Assembly (NCBI GenBank): GCA_012512295.1
Contig: JAAZDI010000007.1
Location: 1 to 23,170 of the forward strand
Direction: 5' to 3'
Length of the DNA stretch: 23,170 nt
Origin: Syntrophomonadaceae bacterium
GTDB taxonomy: Bacteria > Bacillota > Ch66 > Ch109
Part shown: positions 1-7,786 of the stretch, one piece after another
Layout of the letters: the number at the start of each line of letters is the position of its first letter
Numbering within the stretch: position 1 is the first letter of the stretch
Notes under the pieces: generated by a model
The model's input: only the letters and a program-made list of their open reading frames with translations
Told to the model about the DNA's origin: nothing
Databases searched by the model: none
Position numbers and translations under genes: made by a program

Positions 1-117
1 CCTTTTCGTCAACTAATCCCAGCGACTGGTGGAATTGATTTTTCGCCACTGGTGGCTTTGTTGGTTATAATGTTGGTTAATAGTTTGGTCGTTCGAATAC
101 TGTTGATTATTATCTAA
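1..117 (+). CDS. YggT/YlmG family membrane protein, C-terminal fragment
   Basis: The window opens inside a reading frame that runs from base 1 to a TAA at 115-117 and encodes the last 38 residues of a protein. The fragment begins PFRQLIPATGGIDFSP and continues with a hydrophobic stretch (LVALLVIMLVNSLVVRILLIII). A 'P-x-R-x-x-I-P-x-x-G-G-I-D-F-S-P' segment followed by a membrane helix is the hallmark of the second half of YggT (YlmG) proteins, small integral membrane proteins found next to sepF, ylmH and divIVA in Gram-positive division clusters. The neighbouring DivIVA gene fits this. The N-terminal part lies upstream of the window, so start and full length cannot be given. The family is recognised from the motif alone; the exact function of YggT is not settled, although roles linked to division or envelope are proposed. 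Confidence 0.82.
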   Translation, partial: PFRQLIPATGGIDFSPLVALLVIMLVNSLVVRILLIII

Positions 118-149
118 AATCATGGTTTGGGATAGACAGGGGTAATAAA

Positions 150-2153
150 TTGAAAAACAATGCAACAAGCTGTTTGAGTCAGCCTTATCCAAAAATGATC
201 AAGCCTGAGGTGCTGGCTCCGGCTGGCCGGTGGGAGGCTCTGGAAGCAGTTGTCGCGGCCGGGGCCGATGCTGTTTACCTAGGCGGGAAAAAATTGAATA
301 TGCGGATGTGGCGGTCAGAGTTTAACTTTTCAGATGAGGAATTAAGGCAAGCGGTTGAGTATACTCATCAACGAGGAGTTAAGCTTTACGTTACCCTGAA
401 CAATCTTTACTATGAAGAAGATCTGCCTGAATTAGAGTCCTATCTACAGTTTTTAGAAGAGATTAAGGTTGATGCATTAATCGTGCAGGACCTGGCAGTG
501 GTCGATTTGGCCAAAAAAATCGGTCTAACTCGTCCGCTCCATGCCAGTGTTCAGGTGAATATTCATAATCTCCAGACTCTGCAGGCTTTTCAAGAAATGG
601 GTTTTTCCCGGGCGATTGTCTCCAAGGATTTAAGTCTAGAAGAGGTTTATTATCTGGGTCAGGCGACCGGGATGGAACTGGAGTATTTTGTCCACGGAGA
701 TCTCTGTATCGCCCACACCGGTCAGTGTCTGACCAGTGCCATAGTTTTTGGAGAAAGCAGCAATCGAGGCCGCTGCTTAAAACCGTGTCGGTGGCGTTAT
801 CGGGTTGTCCAGACTAATGATGGTTCACCCGTCGAATGGTCAGTGCCGGGTCCATATGTCTTGGCCAGTAATGATTTGTGCCTTTATCCCTATATTCCGC
901 AATTGATTCAAGCCGGGATAATCTCCTTTAAAATAGAAGGCAGGATGCGGGAGGGGAGTTTTCTTAGACCCCTGGTGCAGGCTTATCGAGAGGCGGTGGA
1001 TCGTTACTGGGAGGACCCTCAGGCATACCGTCTGGACCAAACCGTCTGGAATAGTCTAGTTAATCACCGGGTGCGTGATTATACTACCGGGCAGGCTTTT
1101 GGCTTAGCGGGACCAACTAGTATTGGTTTTTCCGGTGAGCGAGAGCCTCATTTTCCGACTCGAGCCATTACGCCACCAACTTTAACGGAGGTTGAGCTGC
1201 GCGAGAGACCCAATAACCTTGGCGTTGACAAGGAACCAGAAAAAAGGCCCCTTACTCTACCCGAACTATCAGTCCGGGTTGGTTCACTAGCAGCCTTACG
1301 GGCAGCGTTGGCTGCCGGCTCCCGGACCGTATATGTGGGAGGAGAAGTTACCGGTTTAAACGCGCCGGTCTGGGGGCACCGAGAAGTGCGGGAAGCGCTT
1401 AGGGAAGCGCACTCAGCCAAAGCCAAGCTGGTAGTGCTGACGCCTAAAATAACTAAACGAACGGAAATGCAGGAATTGGCTCGATGGGTTAAAGAACTTG
1501 CTCAACTCCAAGTAGATGGGGTAATGGTGGGTAACTGGGGAACCGCCCGGTTAGTCAGGGAGCTAACCGATCTGCCGGTATATGGCGATACCTCACTAAA
1601 CCTAACAAACAGCCTAGCCGCTAATTTAGCCTTAAAAATGAGAATACGCCAAGGAACGGTTTCTTTAGAACTGTCTGCCGATTCACTGCAGAGTTTTTTG
1701 GAAAATACACCTTTGCCCTTGGAAGTAGTAAGTCATGGCCATTTAACCACCATGATTCTGGAGCGCTGTTTGCCCAGGGTCTTAAAGGGGACAATTGGCC
1801 AGCCAGAGATTTGTCCCAGACCTTGTGTTGAGACGGAGCTTGCCCTAATGGATGAATGTGGCCAAAAGTATCAGGTTAAGGTCGACCAGTTCTGCCGGAC
1901 CCATTTGCAGTTTCCCTACCAATTGTGTTTACTGCCTATTTTACCCTGGCTGTTGCAATTACGACCATGCAGTCTCCGGATTGAGGGTCAGTATTACGAA
2001 GGACCGGCTTTAGCCAGAGTGGTTCAGCTATACCGTAAATATCTGGAATTGGCCTTAAACCAGCCGGAGTCGTATACTGTTTCTCTGGAGGACTGGAAAG
2101 ACCTGCAAAAGATAAATCCCGATGGATATACCCTGGGTGCTTTAGGTGTATAG
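150..2153 (+). CDS. U32 family peptidase-like protein with two U32 halves
   Basis: A 667-residue protein of the U32 family. Members once called collagenase-like peptidases include RlhA (23S rRNA C2501 hydroxylation) and UbiU/UbiV (oxygen-independent hydroxylation), and several carry Fe-S clusters. Residues 19-46 hold the opening PEVLAPAG...AVYLGG. Residues 179-213 hold the family signature EYFVHGDLC....GQC...NRGRC...C, giving cysteines 186, 193, 209 and 213. The second half repeats the layout: PELSVRVG...TVYVGG at 371-398, SHGHL...C at 528-540, CPRPC at 555-559 and LRIEGQYYE at 609-617 against FKIEGRMRE at 260-268. The first of the four cysteines is threonine (T533) in the second copy. The TTG start at 150 has an AGGGG SD at 138-142; an internal ATG at 195 (residue 16) is the alternative. 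It lies between YggT and divIVA, where an S4-domain gene (ylmH) often sits. The substrate is unknown. Confidence 0.85.
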   Translation: MKNNATSCLSQPYPKMIKPEVLAPAGRWEALEAVVAAGADAVYLGGKKLNMRMWRSEFNFSDEELRQAVEYTHQRGVKLYVTLNNLYYEEDLPELESYLQFLEEIKVDALIVQDLAVVDLAKKIGLTRPLHASVQVNIHNLQTLQAFQEMGFSRAIVSKDLSLEEVYYLGQATGMELEYFVHGDLCIAHTGQCLTSAIVFGESSNRGRCLKPCRWRYRVVQTNDGSPVEWSVPGPYVLASNDLCLYPYIPQLIQAGIISFKIEGRMREGSFLRPLVQAYREAVDRYWEDPQAYRLDQTVWNSLVNHRVRDYTTGQAFGLAGPTSIGFSGEREPHFPTRAITPPTLTEVELRERPNNLGVDKEPEKRPLTLPELSVRVGSLAALRAALAAGSRTVYVGGEVTGLNAPVWGHREVREALREAHSAKAKLVVLTPKITKRTEMQELARWVKELAQLQVDGVMVGNWGTARLVRELTDLPVYGDTSLNLTNSLAANLALKMRIRQGTVSLELSADSLQSFLENTPLPLEVVSHGHLTTMILERCLPRVLKGTIGQPEICPRPCVETELALMDECGQKYQVKVDQFCRTHLQFPYQLCLLPILPWLLQLRPCSLRIEGQYYEGPALARVVQLYRKYLELALNQPESYTVSLEDWKDLQKINPDGYTLGALGV

Positions 2154-2168
2154 GGAGGAGTGGCCTAG

Positions 2169-2642
2169 ATGTTAACTCCAGTGGATATCAATAAGAAAGA
2201 ATTTCGGCGAGCCATGCGCGGTTACAATGAAAACGAAGTGGATAGTTTTCTGGACCAGGTTGCCCGTGATTATGAAACCCTTCTGCGAGACAAATTAGAG
2301 GTAGAGGAAAAACTGAAGCATCTGGAGGACCAGCTTCTCCAGTACCGTAAGCTGGAGGACACCCTTAATAATACACTGGTCATGGCCCAAAAAACTGCAG
2401 AGGAAGTAAAACAGAATGCAACCAGGGAAGCCCAGTTGCTGCTACGAGAAGCGCAGGCTGAGGCAGAAGAGATAATTCATCAAGCGACGCTGAAAAAGGA
2501 AACTCTGGAAAATGAACAGGCGGAACTGATACAGTCTCTAGTGGGATTCAAATCACAGATTCGCGCCTTTCTTAAAGCCCAGTTAGATATGATTGAAAAG
2601 CTTCCGTTAGGAGATAAAGCAAGTGAGCACGAGGACAACTAG
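2169..2642 (+). CDS. divIVA: DivIVA-domain cell division/polarity protein
   Basis: A 157-residue DivIVA-type protein. DivIVA binds negatively curved membrane at septa and poles and recruits division or sporulation partners. The N-terminal membrane-binding domain is clear in residues 1-35: LTPVDINKKEFRRAMRGYNENEVDSFLDQV, with the usual 'F-x-x-x-x-x-G-Y-x-x-x-E-V-D-x-F-L' pattern. Residues about 30-135 are almost entirely charged heptads rich in Glu, Lys, Gln and Leu, as expected of the family's coiled coil. The GGAGGAG SD at 2154-2160 starts immediately after the U32 stop codon, 8 bases before the ATG, so the gene is probably cotranscribed with U32. Its place between YggT and ileS matches the common Gram-positive order. 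The short acidic C-terminus (GDKASEHEDN) has no recognised function. Confidence 0.93.
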   Translation: MLTPVDINKKEFRRAMRGYNENEVDSFLDQVARDYETLLRDKLEVEEKLKHLEDQLLQYRKLEDTLNNTLVMAQKTAEEVKQNATREAQLLLREAQAEAEEIIHQATLKKETLENEQAELIQSLVGFKSQIRAFLKAQLDMIEKLPLGDKASEHEDN

Positions 2643-2720
2643 GACGTGCCTTAATAATTATCCAGAAAAAGCTAGCGAATTTTTTGGGATATTTGCCCAT
2701 CAAGAAAGGAACGGTTCTTC

Positions 2721-3008
2721 TTGAATCGGATCAAGGAAATAGTCAATGGAGTTCAGATAAAGGTGCGGGTTCAGCCTCGAGCCGCTAAAAACCAAATCGT
2801 TGGTTGGATGGAAGATTCCCTTAAGGTTCGTCTAACCGCCCCGCCGGTGGAGGGAGAAGCGAATGCCGCCTTAATTCGCTTCTTAGCTGAATATTTTAAT
2901 CTTTCCCGCCAGAATGTTAGCCTAGTGACCGGGTCAACTTCCCGGCAAAAAGTAGTTCAACTTAAAGGAATCTCGGCGGACCAGGTTAACCAGCGGGTGA
3001 ATTCTTGA
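2721..3008 (+). CDS. DUF167 (YggU) family protein
   Basis: A 95-residue small basic protein of the DUF167/YggU family. Family hallmarks are visible in order: IKVRVQPRAAKNQIVG (13-28), DSLKVRLTAPPVEGEANAAL (32-51, the conserved 'KV-LTAPPVEGEANAAL' core) and VSLVTGSTSRQKVVQLKG (65-82). The family is widespread and structurally known, but no biochemical role is established; a nucleic-acid link has been suggested. The TTG start at 2721 follows an AAAGGA SD at 2705-2710. The gene sits 78 bases after divIVA, an arrangement common in Clostridia. Its stop codon (TGA, 3006-3008) lies inside the -35 box of the promoter that serves the ileS leader. Confidence 0.9.
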   Translation: MNRIKEIVNGVQIKVRVQPRAAKNQIVGWMEDSLKVRLTAPPVEGEANAALIRFLAEYFNLSRQNVSLVTGSTSRQKVVQLKGISADQVNQRVNS

Positions 3009-3034
3009 CACTCAGCCGAAATTTGCCTTATAAT
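3005..3034 (+). promoter_or_regulatory. Consensus sigma-A promoter ahead of ileS leader
   Basis: TTGACA at 3005-3010 and TATAAT at 3029-3034 are both perfect consensus hexamers, separated by 18 bases. The expected transcription start is near 3041. The -35 box overlaps the stop codon of the upstream DUF167 gene. The promoter would transcribe the terminator-bearing leader at 3041-3150 and then ileS. Confidence 0.75.
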
Positions 3035-3056
3035 AAAATGAATCTAAGGGAGAGAT

Positions 3057-3096
3057 AACCTCCCATCGGCGCCAGGTGCGGATGGGAGGTTTTTTT
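3057..3096 (+). terminator. Intrinsic terminator/attenuator in ileS leader
   Basis: An 11-bp perfect stem, AACCTCCCATC (3057-3067) with GATGGGAGGTT (3081-3091), encloses a 13-base loop and runs into seven T residues (3090-3096). It lies only about 16 bases downstream of the predicted transcription start and 54 bases before the ileS ATG, so it should act as an attenuator on ileS or release a short RNA of about 55 nt. GGGAG at 3048-3052 is complementary to the left arm (CTCCC, 3060-3064) and could form a competing structure. No T-box motif (GGGTGGNACCGCG type) or specifier stem is visible in this short leader. The terminator itself is clear; its regulatory logic is inference. Confidence 0.8.
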
Positions 3097-3150
3097 ACAT
3101 GATACTAAGACTTGATAAGATCCAGTCACTGAACCAGAAGAGGTGAAAAA

Positions 3151-5940
3151 ATGGATTATGACAAAACATTAAACTTACCCCGAACTGATTTCCCCATGCG
3201 GGCCAACCTGCCCAAGCGGGAACCGGAAATGCTGCGATTCTGGGCTGAAATCAACTTGTATGAACGGGTCCAAGCCGCTAATAAAGGAAAGCCCCAGTTT
3301 ATTTTGCATGACGGGCCTCCCTACGCCAATGGGCATATTCACCTGGGAACTACTTTAAACAAGGTATTAAAGGATATCGTGATCAAGTACCGGACCCATC
3401 GCGGATACGACTGTCCTTATGTGCCGGGTTGGGATACGCACGGTTTACCAATCGAGCAGCAAGCGATTAAAGATTTGGGAATTAATCGGAAGGAAATGGA
3501 TGTCGCTGAGTTTCGTCGGCATTGTCGTGACTATGCCCTGAAGTATGTCGATATTCAACGGGAGGAGTTTAAACGTCTGGGTGTTAGAGGAGATTGGGAC
3601 AACCCATATCTGACGCTCCATCCTCAATTTGAGGCCGAACAAATAGGGGCTTTTGGTGAAATGGCCAAGCAGGGTTATATATATAAGGGGCTTAAGCCAG
3701 TCTACTGGTGTACTGATTGCGAAACCGCTCTGGCGGAAGCTGAAATCGAATATCAGGATAAACGATCACCTTCGATTTATGTTAAGTTCCCGGTAAAAGA
3801 TGCCCGGGGATTATTTTCTATCGAGAATACTTTTGTAGTTATCTGGACAACCACACCCTGGACATTGCCCGCTAATCTGGGGATTGCTGTTCATCCAGAA
3901 TATAAGTATGTCCTAGTCCAGATCGGACAAGAGAAATATGTGGTTGCGGAAGAATTATTACCTCGGTTTATGACGGAGGCTAACATTCAGGATTACCAGG
4001 TACTGCAGTCTTTCAAAGGAACCGAACTAGAGAGAATCGTTTGCCGACACCCCTTTATGGACCGGGATTCACTCGTAATTTTAGGGAAACATGTTACCTT
4101 AGATCAAGGCACCGGCTGTGTCCACACCGCTCCCGGTCATGGCCAGGAAGACTTCGCCATTGGTCGCGTTTATGAGCTGGGAGTGATTTCGCCGGTCAAC
4201 GATCAGGGTAAGTTTACCGAAGAAGGCGGTCCCTATGCCGGCATGTTTTACGAAAAGGCTAACAAAGCTATCGTGGCTGACCTGATTGAAGCCGGCAATA
4301 TGGTCCACCATAGTACGATTGAACACCAGTACCCTTACTGTTGGCGCTGCAAACATCCGGTTATTTTCCGAGCCACGGAACAGTGGTTTGCCTCAATCGA
4401 TGGATTCCGGGAGGAAGCCTTGAAGCAAATTGATCAGGTTCGCTGGATTCCGGCCTGGGGCCGAGATCGCATTTATAATATGGTGGCGGACCGGGGTGAC
4501 TGGTGCATTTCTCGCCAGCGAACCTGGGGCGTACCTATTCCTATCTTTTACTGTCAAGGATGTGGTACCACGGTTATTAACGATACCACGATTACTCATC
4601 TCCAGGAGATCTTCCGGCGAGAGGGTTCAGATGCCTGGTTTATCCGGGAAGCGGCTGAGCTATTACCAGCCGGCTACCAGTGCCCAGAATGCGGACATTC
4701 CGAGTTCCGCAAAGAAAAAGATATCATGGATGTGTGGTTTGATTCCGGTACCAGTCACTTTGGGGTCCTCGAAATGCGGCCGGAATTGTCCTGGCCGGCT
4801 GATCTATATTTGGAGGGAAGTGACCAGCATCGCGGTTGGTTTAACTCCTCGCTGTCTACCTCTGTTGCCGTCCGTGGGCTGGCTCCTTATCGGGCTGTCT
4901 TAACCCATGGTTATGTTGTGGATGAAAAGGGCCGCAAAATGTCCAAATCGTTGGGCAACGTGATCAGCCCGCTGGATGTAATCAAAGAGATGGGAGCTGA
5001 CATCCTGCGACTCTGGGTCTCCTCTTCGGATTATAAAAATGATATTGCGGTTTCCCAGAGTATCCTCAAGCAGATGACGGAAGCTTACCGTAAGATCCGT
5101 AACACCTGCCGCTATATTCTAGGTAACTTGGCGGACTTTAATCCCCAACAAGACCGGGTGCCAGTCGAGCAAATGAACGAGCTAGACCGCTGGGCTCTGC
5201 TTAAACTGCATAAACTGATTCGCCGGGTCACTGAAGCTTATGATAATTATGAGTTCCATCTAGTTTACCACAGTGTGCATAACTTCTGTACCGTAGACAT
5301 GAGTGCTTTTTATCTGGATATCATTAAGGATCGCTTGTATACCTCTCAACCTGAGGCCCCAGCCCGACGGGCGGCTCAGACCGTGCTTTACGAGGTGATT
5401 CAAGCCCTGGTTCGGTTAATTTCACCGGTGCTGGCTTTTACCGCGGAGGAGATCTGGCAGCACTTGCCGGCTGAACCAGGTAAAGCAATATCAGTGCAGC
5501 TGGTGAGTTGGCCCGAGGTAAATGAAGCCTATTTGGACCCGGAATTAGAACGACGCTGGGATCGCTTGCTGGATGTACGGGAAGTGGTCTCCAAAGCCCT
5601 GGAACTGGCGCGACAAGAGAAAAAGATCGGCCACTCCTTGGGCGCTGCCGTAAGCCTTTATCCGGACCGGCAGTTATACGGATTCTTGCTTTCATTTTTA
5701 CCGGATTTAACGGATATATTTATAGTGTCTCAGGTTTCTTTGGCAAAACCGGGCGAAGATATTCCACCCGAAGCCTATGCTTCTGATGAACTACCGGGAT
5801 TGAGGGTATTGGTAACCACAGCAGCCGGGGAAAAGTGCGTGCGCTGCTGGAAGTTTAGTGAAGAAACAAGTAAGGATGCTCAGGGAGCAGCCCTCTGCCC
5901 TCGGTGTTCTGAGGTTGTTCAGGAGTTAAGGCATAAGTAA
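3151..5940 (+). CDS. ileS: Isoleucyl-tRNA synthetase
   Basis: A 929-residue class I aminoacyl-tRNA synthetase that charges tRNA-Ile in the cytoplasm. The signature HIGH motif is PYANGHIHLG at 57-66 and the KMSKS loop is at 596-600 (GRKMSKSLGN). The editing (CP1) domain has the conserved WTTTPWTLPANLG stretch. The C-terminus carries the zinc finger of the bacterial type, C896-x2-C899-x16-C916-x2-C919. Length and zinc finger fit the common bacterial IleRS rather than the longer eukaryote-like, mupirocin-resistant type. The ATG at 3151 has a GAGGTG SD at 3139-3144. A dedicated promoter and attenuator precede it (3005-3096). Position after divIVA and DUF167 is typical of Gram-positives. No frameshift or missing motif was seen. 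Confidence 0.97.
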   Translation: MDYDKTLNLPRTDFPMRANLPKREPEMLRFWAEINLYERVQAANKGKPQFILHDGPPYANGHIHLGTTLNKVLKDIVIKYRTHRGYDCPYVPGWDTHGLPIEQQAIKDLGINRKEMDVAEFRRHCRDYALKYVDIQREEFKRLGVRGDWDNPYLTLHPQFEAEQIGAFGEMAKQGYIYKGLKPVYWCTDCETALAEAEIEYQDKRSPSIYVKFPVKDARGLFSIENTFVVIWTTTPWTLPANLGIAVHPEYKYVLVQIGQEKYVVAEELLPRFMTEANIQDYQVLQSFKGTELERIVCRHPFMDRDSLVILGKHVTLDQGTGCVHTAPGHGQEDFAIGRVYELGVISPVNDQGKFTEEGGPYAGMFYEKANKAIVADLIEAGNMVHHSTIEHQYPYCWRCKHPVIFRATEQWFASIDGFREEALKQIDQVRWIPAWGRDRIYNMVADRGDWCISRQRTWGVPIPIFYCQGCGTTVINDTTITHLQEIFRREGSDAWFIREAAELLPAGYQCPECGHSEFRKEKDIMDVWFDSGTSHFGVLEMRPELSWPADLYLEGSDQHRGWFNSSLSTSVAVRGLAPYRAVLTHGYVVDEKGRKMSKSLGNVISPLDVIKEMGADILRLWVSSSDYKNDIAVSQSILKQMTEAYRKIRNTCRYILGNLADFNPQQDRVPVEQMNELDRWALLKLHKLIRRVTEAYDNYEFHLVYHSVHNFCTVDMSAFYLDIIKDRLYTSQPEAPARRAAQTVLYEVIQALVRLISPVLAFTAEEIWQHLPAEPGKAISVQLVSWPEVNEAYLDPELERRWDRLLDVREVVSKALELARQEKKIGHSLGAAVSLYPDRQLYGFLLSFLPDLTDIFIVSQVSLAKPGEDIPPEAYASDELPGLRVLVTTAAGEKCVRCWKFSEETSKDAQGAALCPRCSEVVQELRHK

Positions 5941-6023
5941 GTCTGGACCTTAATTCTAGACTCACATGACAGCGAAGTTATTCTTCAACTTCATTCGGAA
6001 TGATTAAGTAATTGAACATGATG

Positions 6024-6104
6024 AGATGTTAGTTGGCAGAGGTAGCTAATTCTAACCTGGATTAACTGCCTCTAAAGTCTAACATCTAACGTCTAATGTC
6101 TAGA
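6024..6104. repeat. Heptamer tandem repeat with overlapping inverted repeat
   Basis: In the gap between ileS and the UPF0237 gene, five consecutive 7-base units follow a NTCTAAN pattern: CTCTAAA, GTCTAAC, ATCTAAC, GTCTAAT, GTCTAGA (6070-6104). The motif AGATGTTAG at 6024-6032 is a 9-bp inverted match to CTAACATCT at 6079-6087, and GGCAG/CTGCC may pair inside it, so the segment can fold as one long imperfect hairpin. It ends just before the SD of the next gene. No function is established. Confidence 0.6.
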
Positions 6105-6118
6105 CAGGGGGTGAGACT

Positions 6119-6394
6119 ATTAATAATCGGGTAATCGTTACTGTGTTGGGTAAGGATCGAGTTGGCATAATTGCCGGCATTGCAACGGTATTAGCTGAAG
6201 CTAATATCAATATCCTCGATATCAGTCAGACTATTTTGCAGGAATTTTTTGTTATGATTGCGGTGGTGGATATTGGTCAGGCCACAATTGATCTGGCGGA
6301 GTTACAGCAGCGGCTGGATGAAAAGGGAAAAGAGCTAGGGCTTAAGGTGACGGCTCAGCATGAAGATATCTTTCGCTTTATGCACCGAATATAA
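6119..6394 (+). CDS. ACT-domain protein, UPF0237 family (probable ATT start)
   Basis: A protein of about 91 residues consisting of a single ACT domain of the UPF0237 type. ACT domains usually bind small ligands such as amino acids and act as regulatory modules. The core reads VTVLGKDRVGIIAGIATVLAE, then NINILDISQTILQEFFVMI, which is characteristic of UPF0237. The frame is open from 6104, but the first ordinary start codon is GTG at 6143, which would remove the first beta strand (NNRVIVT) and has no SD. AGGGGGTGA at 6106-6114 matches AGGAGGTGA at eight of nine positions and is ideally spaced for ATT at 6119, giving (M)NNRVIVTVLGKDRVG. I therefore place the start at ATT. A one-base sequencing deletion is the alternative explanation. 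The gene is followed after 20 bases by its usual partner UPF0210. Confidence 0.85.
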   Translation: MNNRVIVTVLGKDRVGIIAGIATVLAEANINILDISQTILQEFFVMIAVVDIGQATIDLAELQQRLDEKGKELGLKVTAQHEDIFRFMHRI

Positions 6395-6414
6395 AGGGAG
6401 AAGGAGAGAGTATT

Positions 6415-7782
6415 GTGCCTGTCTCACTTAGTCCGGAAGAGATTATCGAAACAATCAGGATGGTAGATGTCCAGAACTTGGATATCAGGACTATTACCAT
6501 GGGCATAAGTTTACGGGATTGTGTTGATTCGGATCTTAAGCGACTAAGTCAACGGATTTATAATAAGATTGTCCGTCTGGCCCACAATCTGGTTCAGGTC
6601 GGAGAGGAATTATCGCGCGATTATGGAATACCGATAATTAATAAAAGGATTTCAGTGACCCCTATTTCACTAGTAGCTGAGGGTTGTGAGGCGGAGGATT
6701 TTGTTCCTTTGGCGGAAACCCTGGAAAAAGCAGCTGTTGAAGTGGGGGTAAATTTTATCGGCGGTTTTTCTGCGCTCGTACACAAAGGCTTGACCCAGGG
6801 AGATGCCAAATTAATTAGCAGTATTCCACGGGCTTTAGCTTTGACTGAGCGGGTCTGCTCATCGGTCAATGTCGCGACGACTAAGGCCGGGATTAATATG
6901 GATGCGGTAATGCGGATGGGCGAGGTTATCAAAGAAACAGCAGAGTTAACGGCGGATCGTGACGGCCTGGGGTGTGCTAAATTGGTGGTTTTTTGCAATG
7001 CACCAGAAGATAATCCGTTCATGGCTGGAGCTTTCCATGGCGTAGGTGAACCAGAGTGTACGATCAATATTGGGGTTAGCGGTCCTGGGGTGGTACTGGA
7101 TACGGTGCGCCGTTTTCAAGGAGCAGATTTTGGCACTCTATCTACCGCCATCAAACACACTGCCTTTAAGGTCACCAGAATGGGAGAACTAATTGGCCGG
7201 AGGGCATCAGAAAAACTAGGGGTACCTTTCGGGATCGTTGATCTTTCGTTAGCCCCAACGCCGGCAATCGGCGATAGCGTAGCCGACATTCTGGAAGCGA
7301 TGGGTTTGGAAAGATGCGGAACCCATGGGACCACAGCCGCTTTAGCCCTGCTAAATGACGCGGTCAAGAAAGGTGGGGCTATGGCCTCGTCCTATGTGGG
7401 AGGGTTGAGTGGGGCCTTTATCCCGGTCAGTGAAGATGCTGGGATGGTGGCAGCCCTAGAGGCCGGGGCCCTTACTATTGATAAACTAGAAGCAATGACC
7501 TGTGTTTGCTCGGTTGGTTTAGATATGATTGCCCTTCCTGGCGATACCCCAGCCGAGACTATTGCTGCGATAATTGCTGATGAAGCAGCGATCGGAATGA
7601 TCAACCGAAAGACGACGGCCACCCGATTAATTCCAGTACCTGGGAAAAAAGTCGGCGATAAAGTCGAGTTTGGTGGTTTGCTGGGAAGGTCGACAATCAT
7701 GGCAGTGCACCAATTTAAGGCTGCTGGCTTTGCCAGACGAGGCGGCCGTATTCCGGCCCCCATTCAGGCCCTGAATAATTAA
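6415..7782 (+). CDS. UPF0210 (DUF711, PFL-family) protein
   Basis: A 455-residue protein of the UPF0210/DUF711 family, annotated 'PFL family protein' for its structural relation to pyruvate formate-lyase-like folds. Recognisable stretches are VDVQNLDIRTITMGISLRDC near the N-terminus, the GGFSALVHKG region, ADRDGLGCAKLVVFCNAPEDNPFMAGAFHG, and the C-terminal INRKTTATRLIPVPGKKVGDKVEFGGLLG. It lacks the C-terminal glycyl-radical consensus expected of an active PFL, and its reaction is unknown. The GTG start at 6415 has an AGGAGA SD at about 6403-6408. It is paired with the ACT protein immediately upstream, an arrangement conserved in many Firmicutes, suggesting that the small ACT protein is a ligand-sensing partner. 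That partnership is inference. Confidence 0.9.
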   Translation: MPVSLSPEEIIETIRMVDVQNLDIRTITMGISLRDCVDSDLKRLSQRIYNKIVRLAHNLVQVGEELSRDYGIPIINKRISVTPISLVAEGCEAEDFVPLAETLEKAAVEVGVNFIGGFSALVHKGLTQGDAKLISSIPRALALTERVCSSVNVATTKAGINMDAVMRMGEVIKETAELTADRDGLGCAKLVVFCNAPEDNPFMAGAFHGVGEPECTINIGVSGPGVVLDTVRRFQGADFGTLSTAIKHTAFKVTRMGELIGRRASEKLGVPFGIVDLSLAPTPAIGDSVADILEAMGLERCGTHGTTAALALLNDAVKKGGAMASSYVGGLSGAFIPVSEDAGMVAALEAGALTIDKLEAMTCVCSVGLDMIALPGDTPAETIAAIIADEAAIGMINRKTTATRLIPVPGKKVGDKVEFGGLLGRSTIMAVHQFKAAGFARRGGRIPAPIQALNN

Positions 7783-7786
7783 AGTG

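Noticed and set aside
3041..3150. T-box riboswitch ahead of ileS
   Set aside because: The leader is too short, and no specifier stem or T-box consensus sequence is visible.
4430..4903. 157-codon open frame on the plus strand inside ileS
   Set aside because: It lies entirely within ileS in another frame, has no family resemblance, and the ileS frame is intact with all motifs.
5974..5992. Terminator after ileS (GAAGTT...AACTTC)
   Set aside because: The stem is only six weak pairs and no T-tract follows.
6070..6104. CRISPR array
   Set aside because: Units are 7 bases with no spacers; this is a simple tandem repeat.
6621..7067. 148-codon open frame antisense to UPF0210
   Set aside because: Low-complexity Ser/Ala/Pro-rich translation typical of an antisense shadow of a conserved gene; no SD or family motif.
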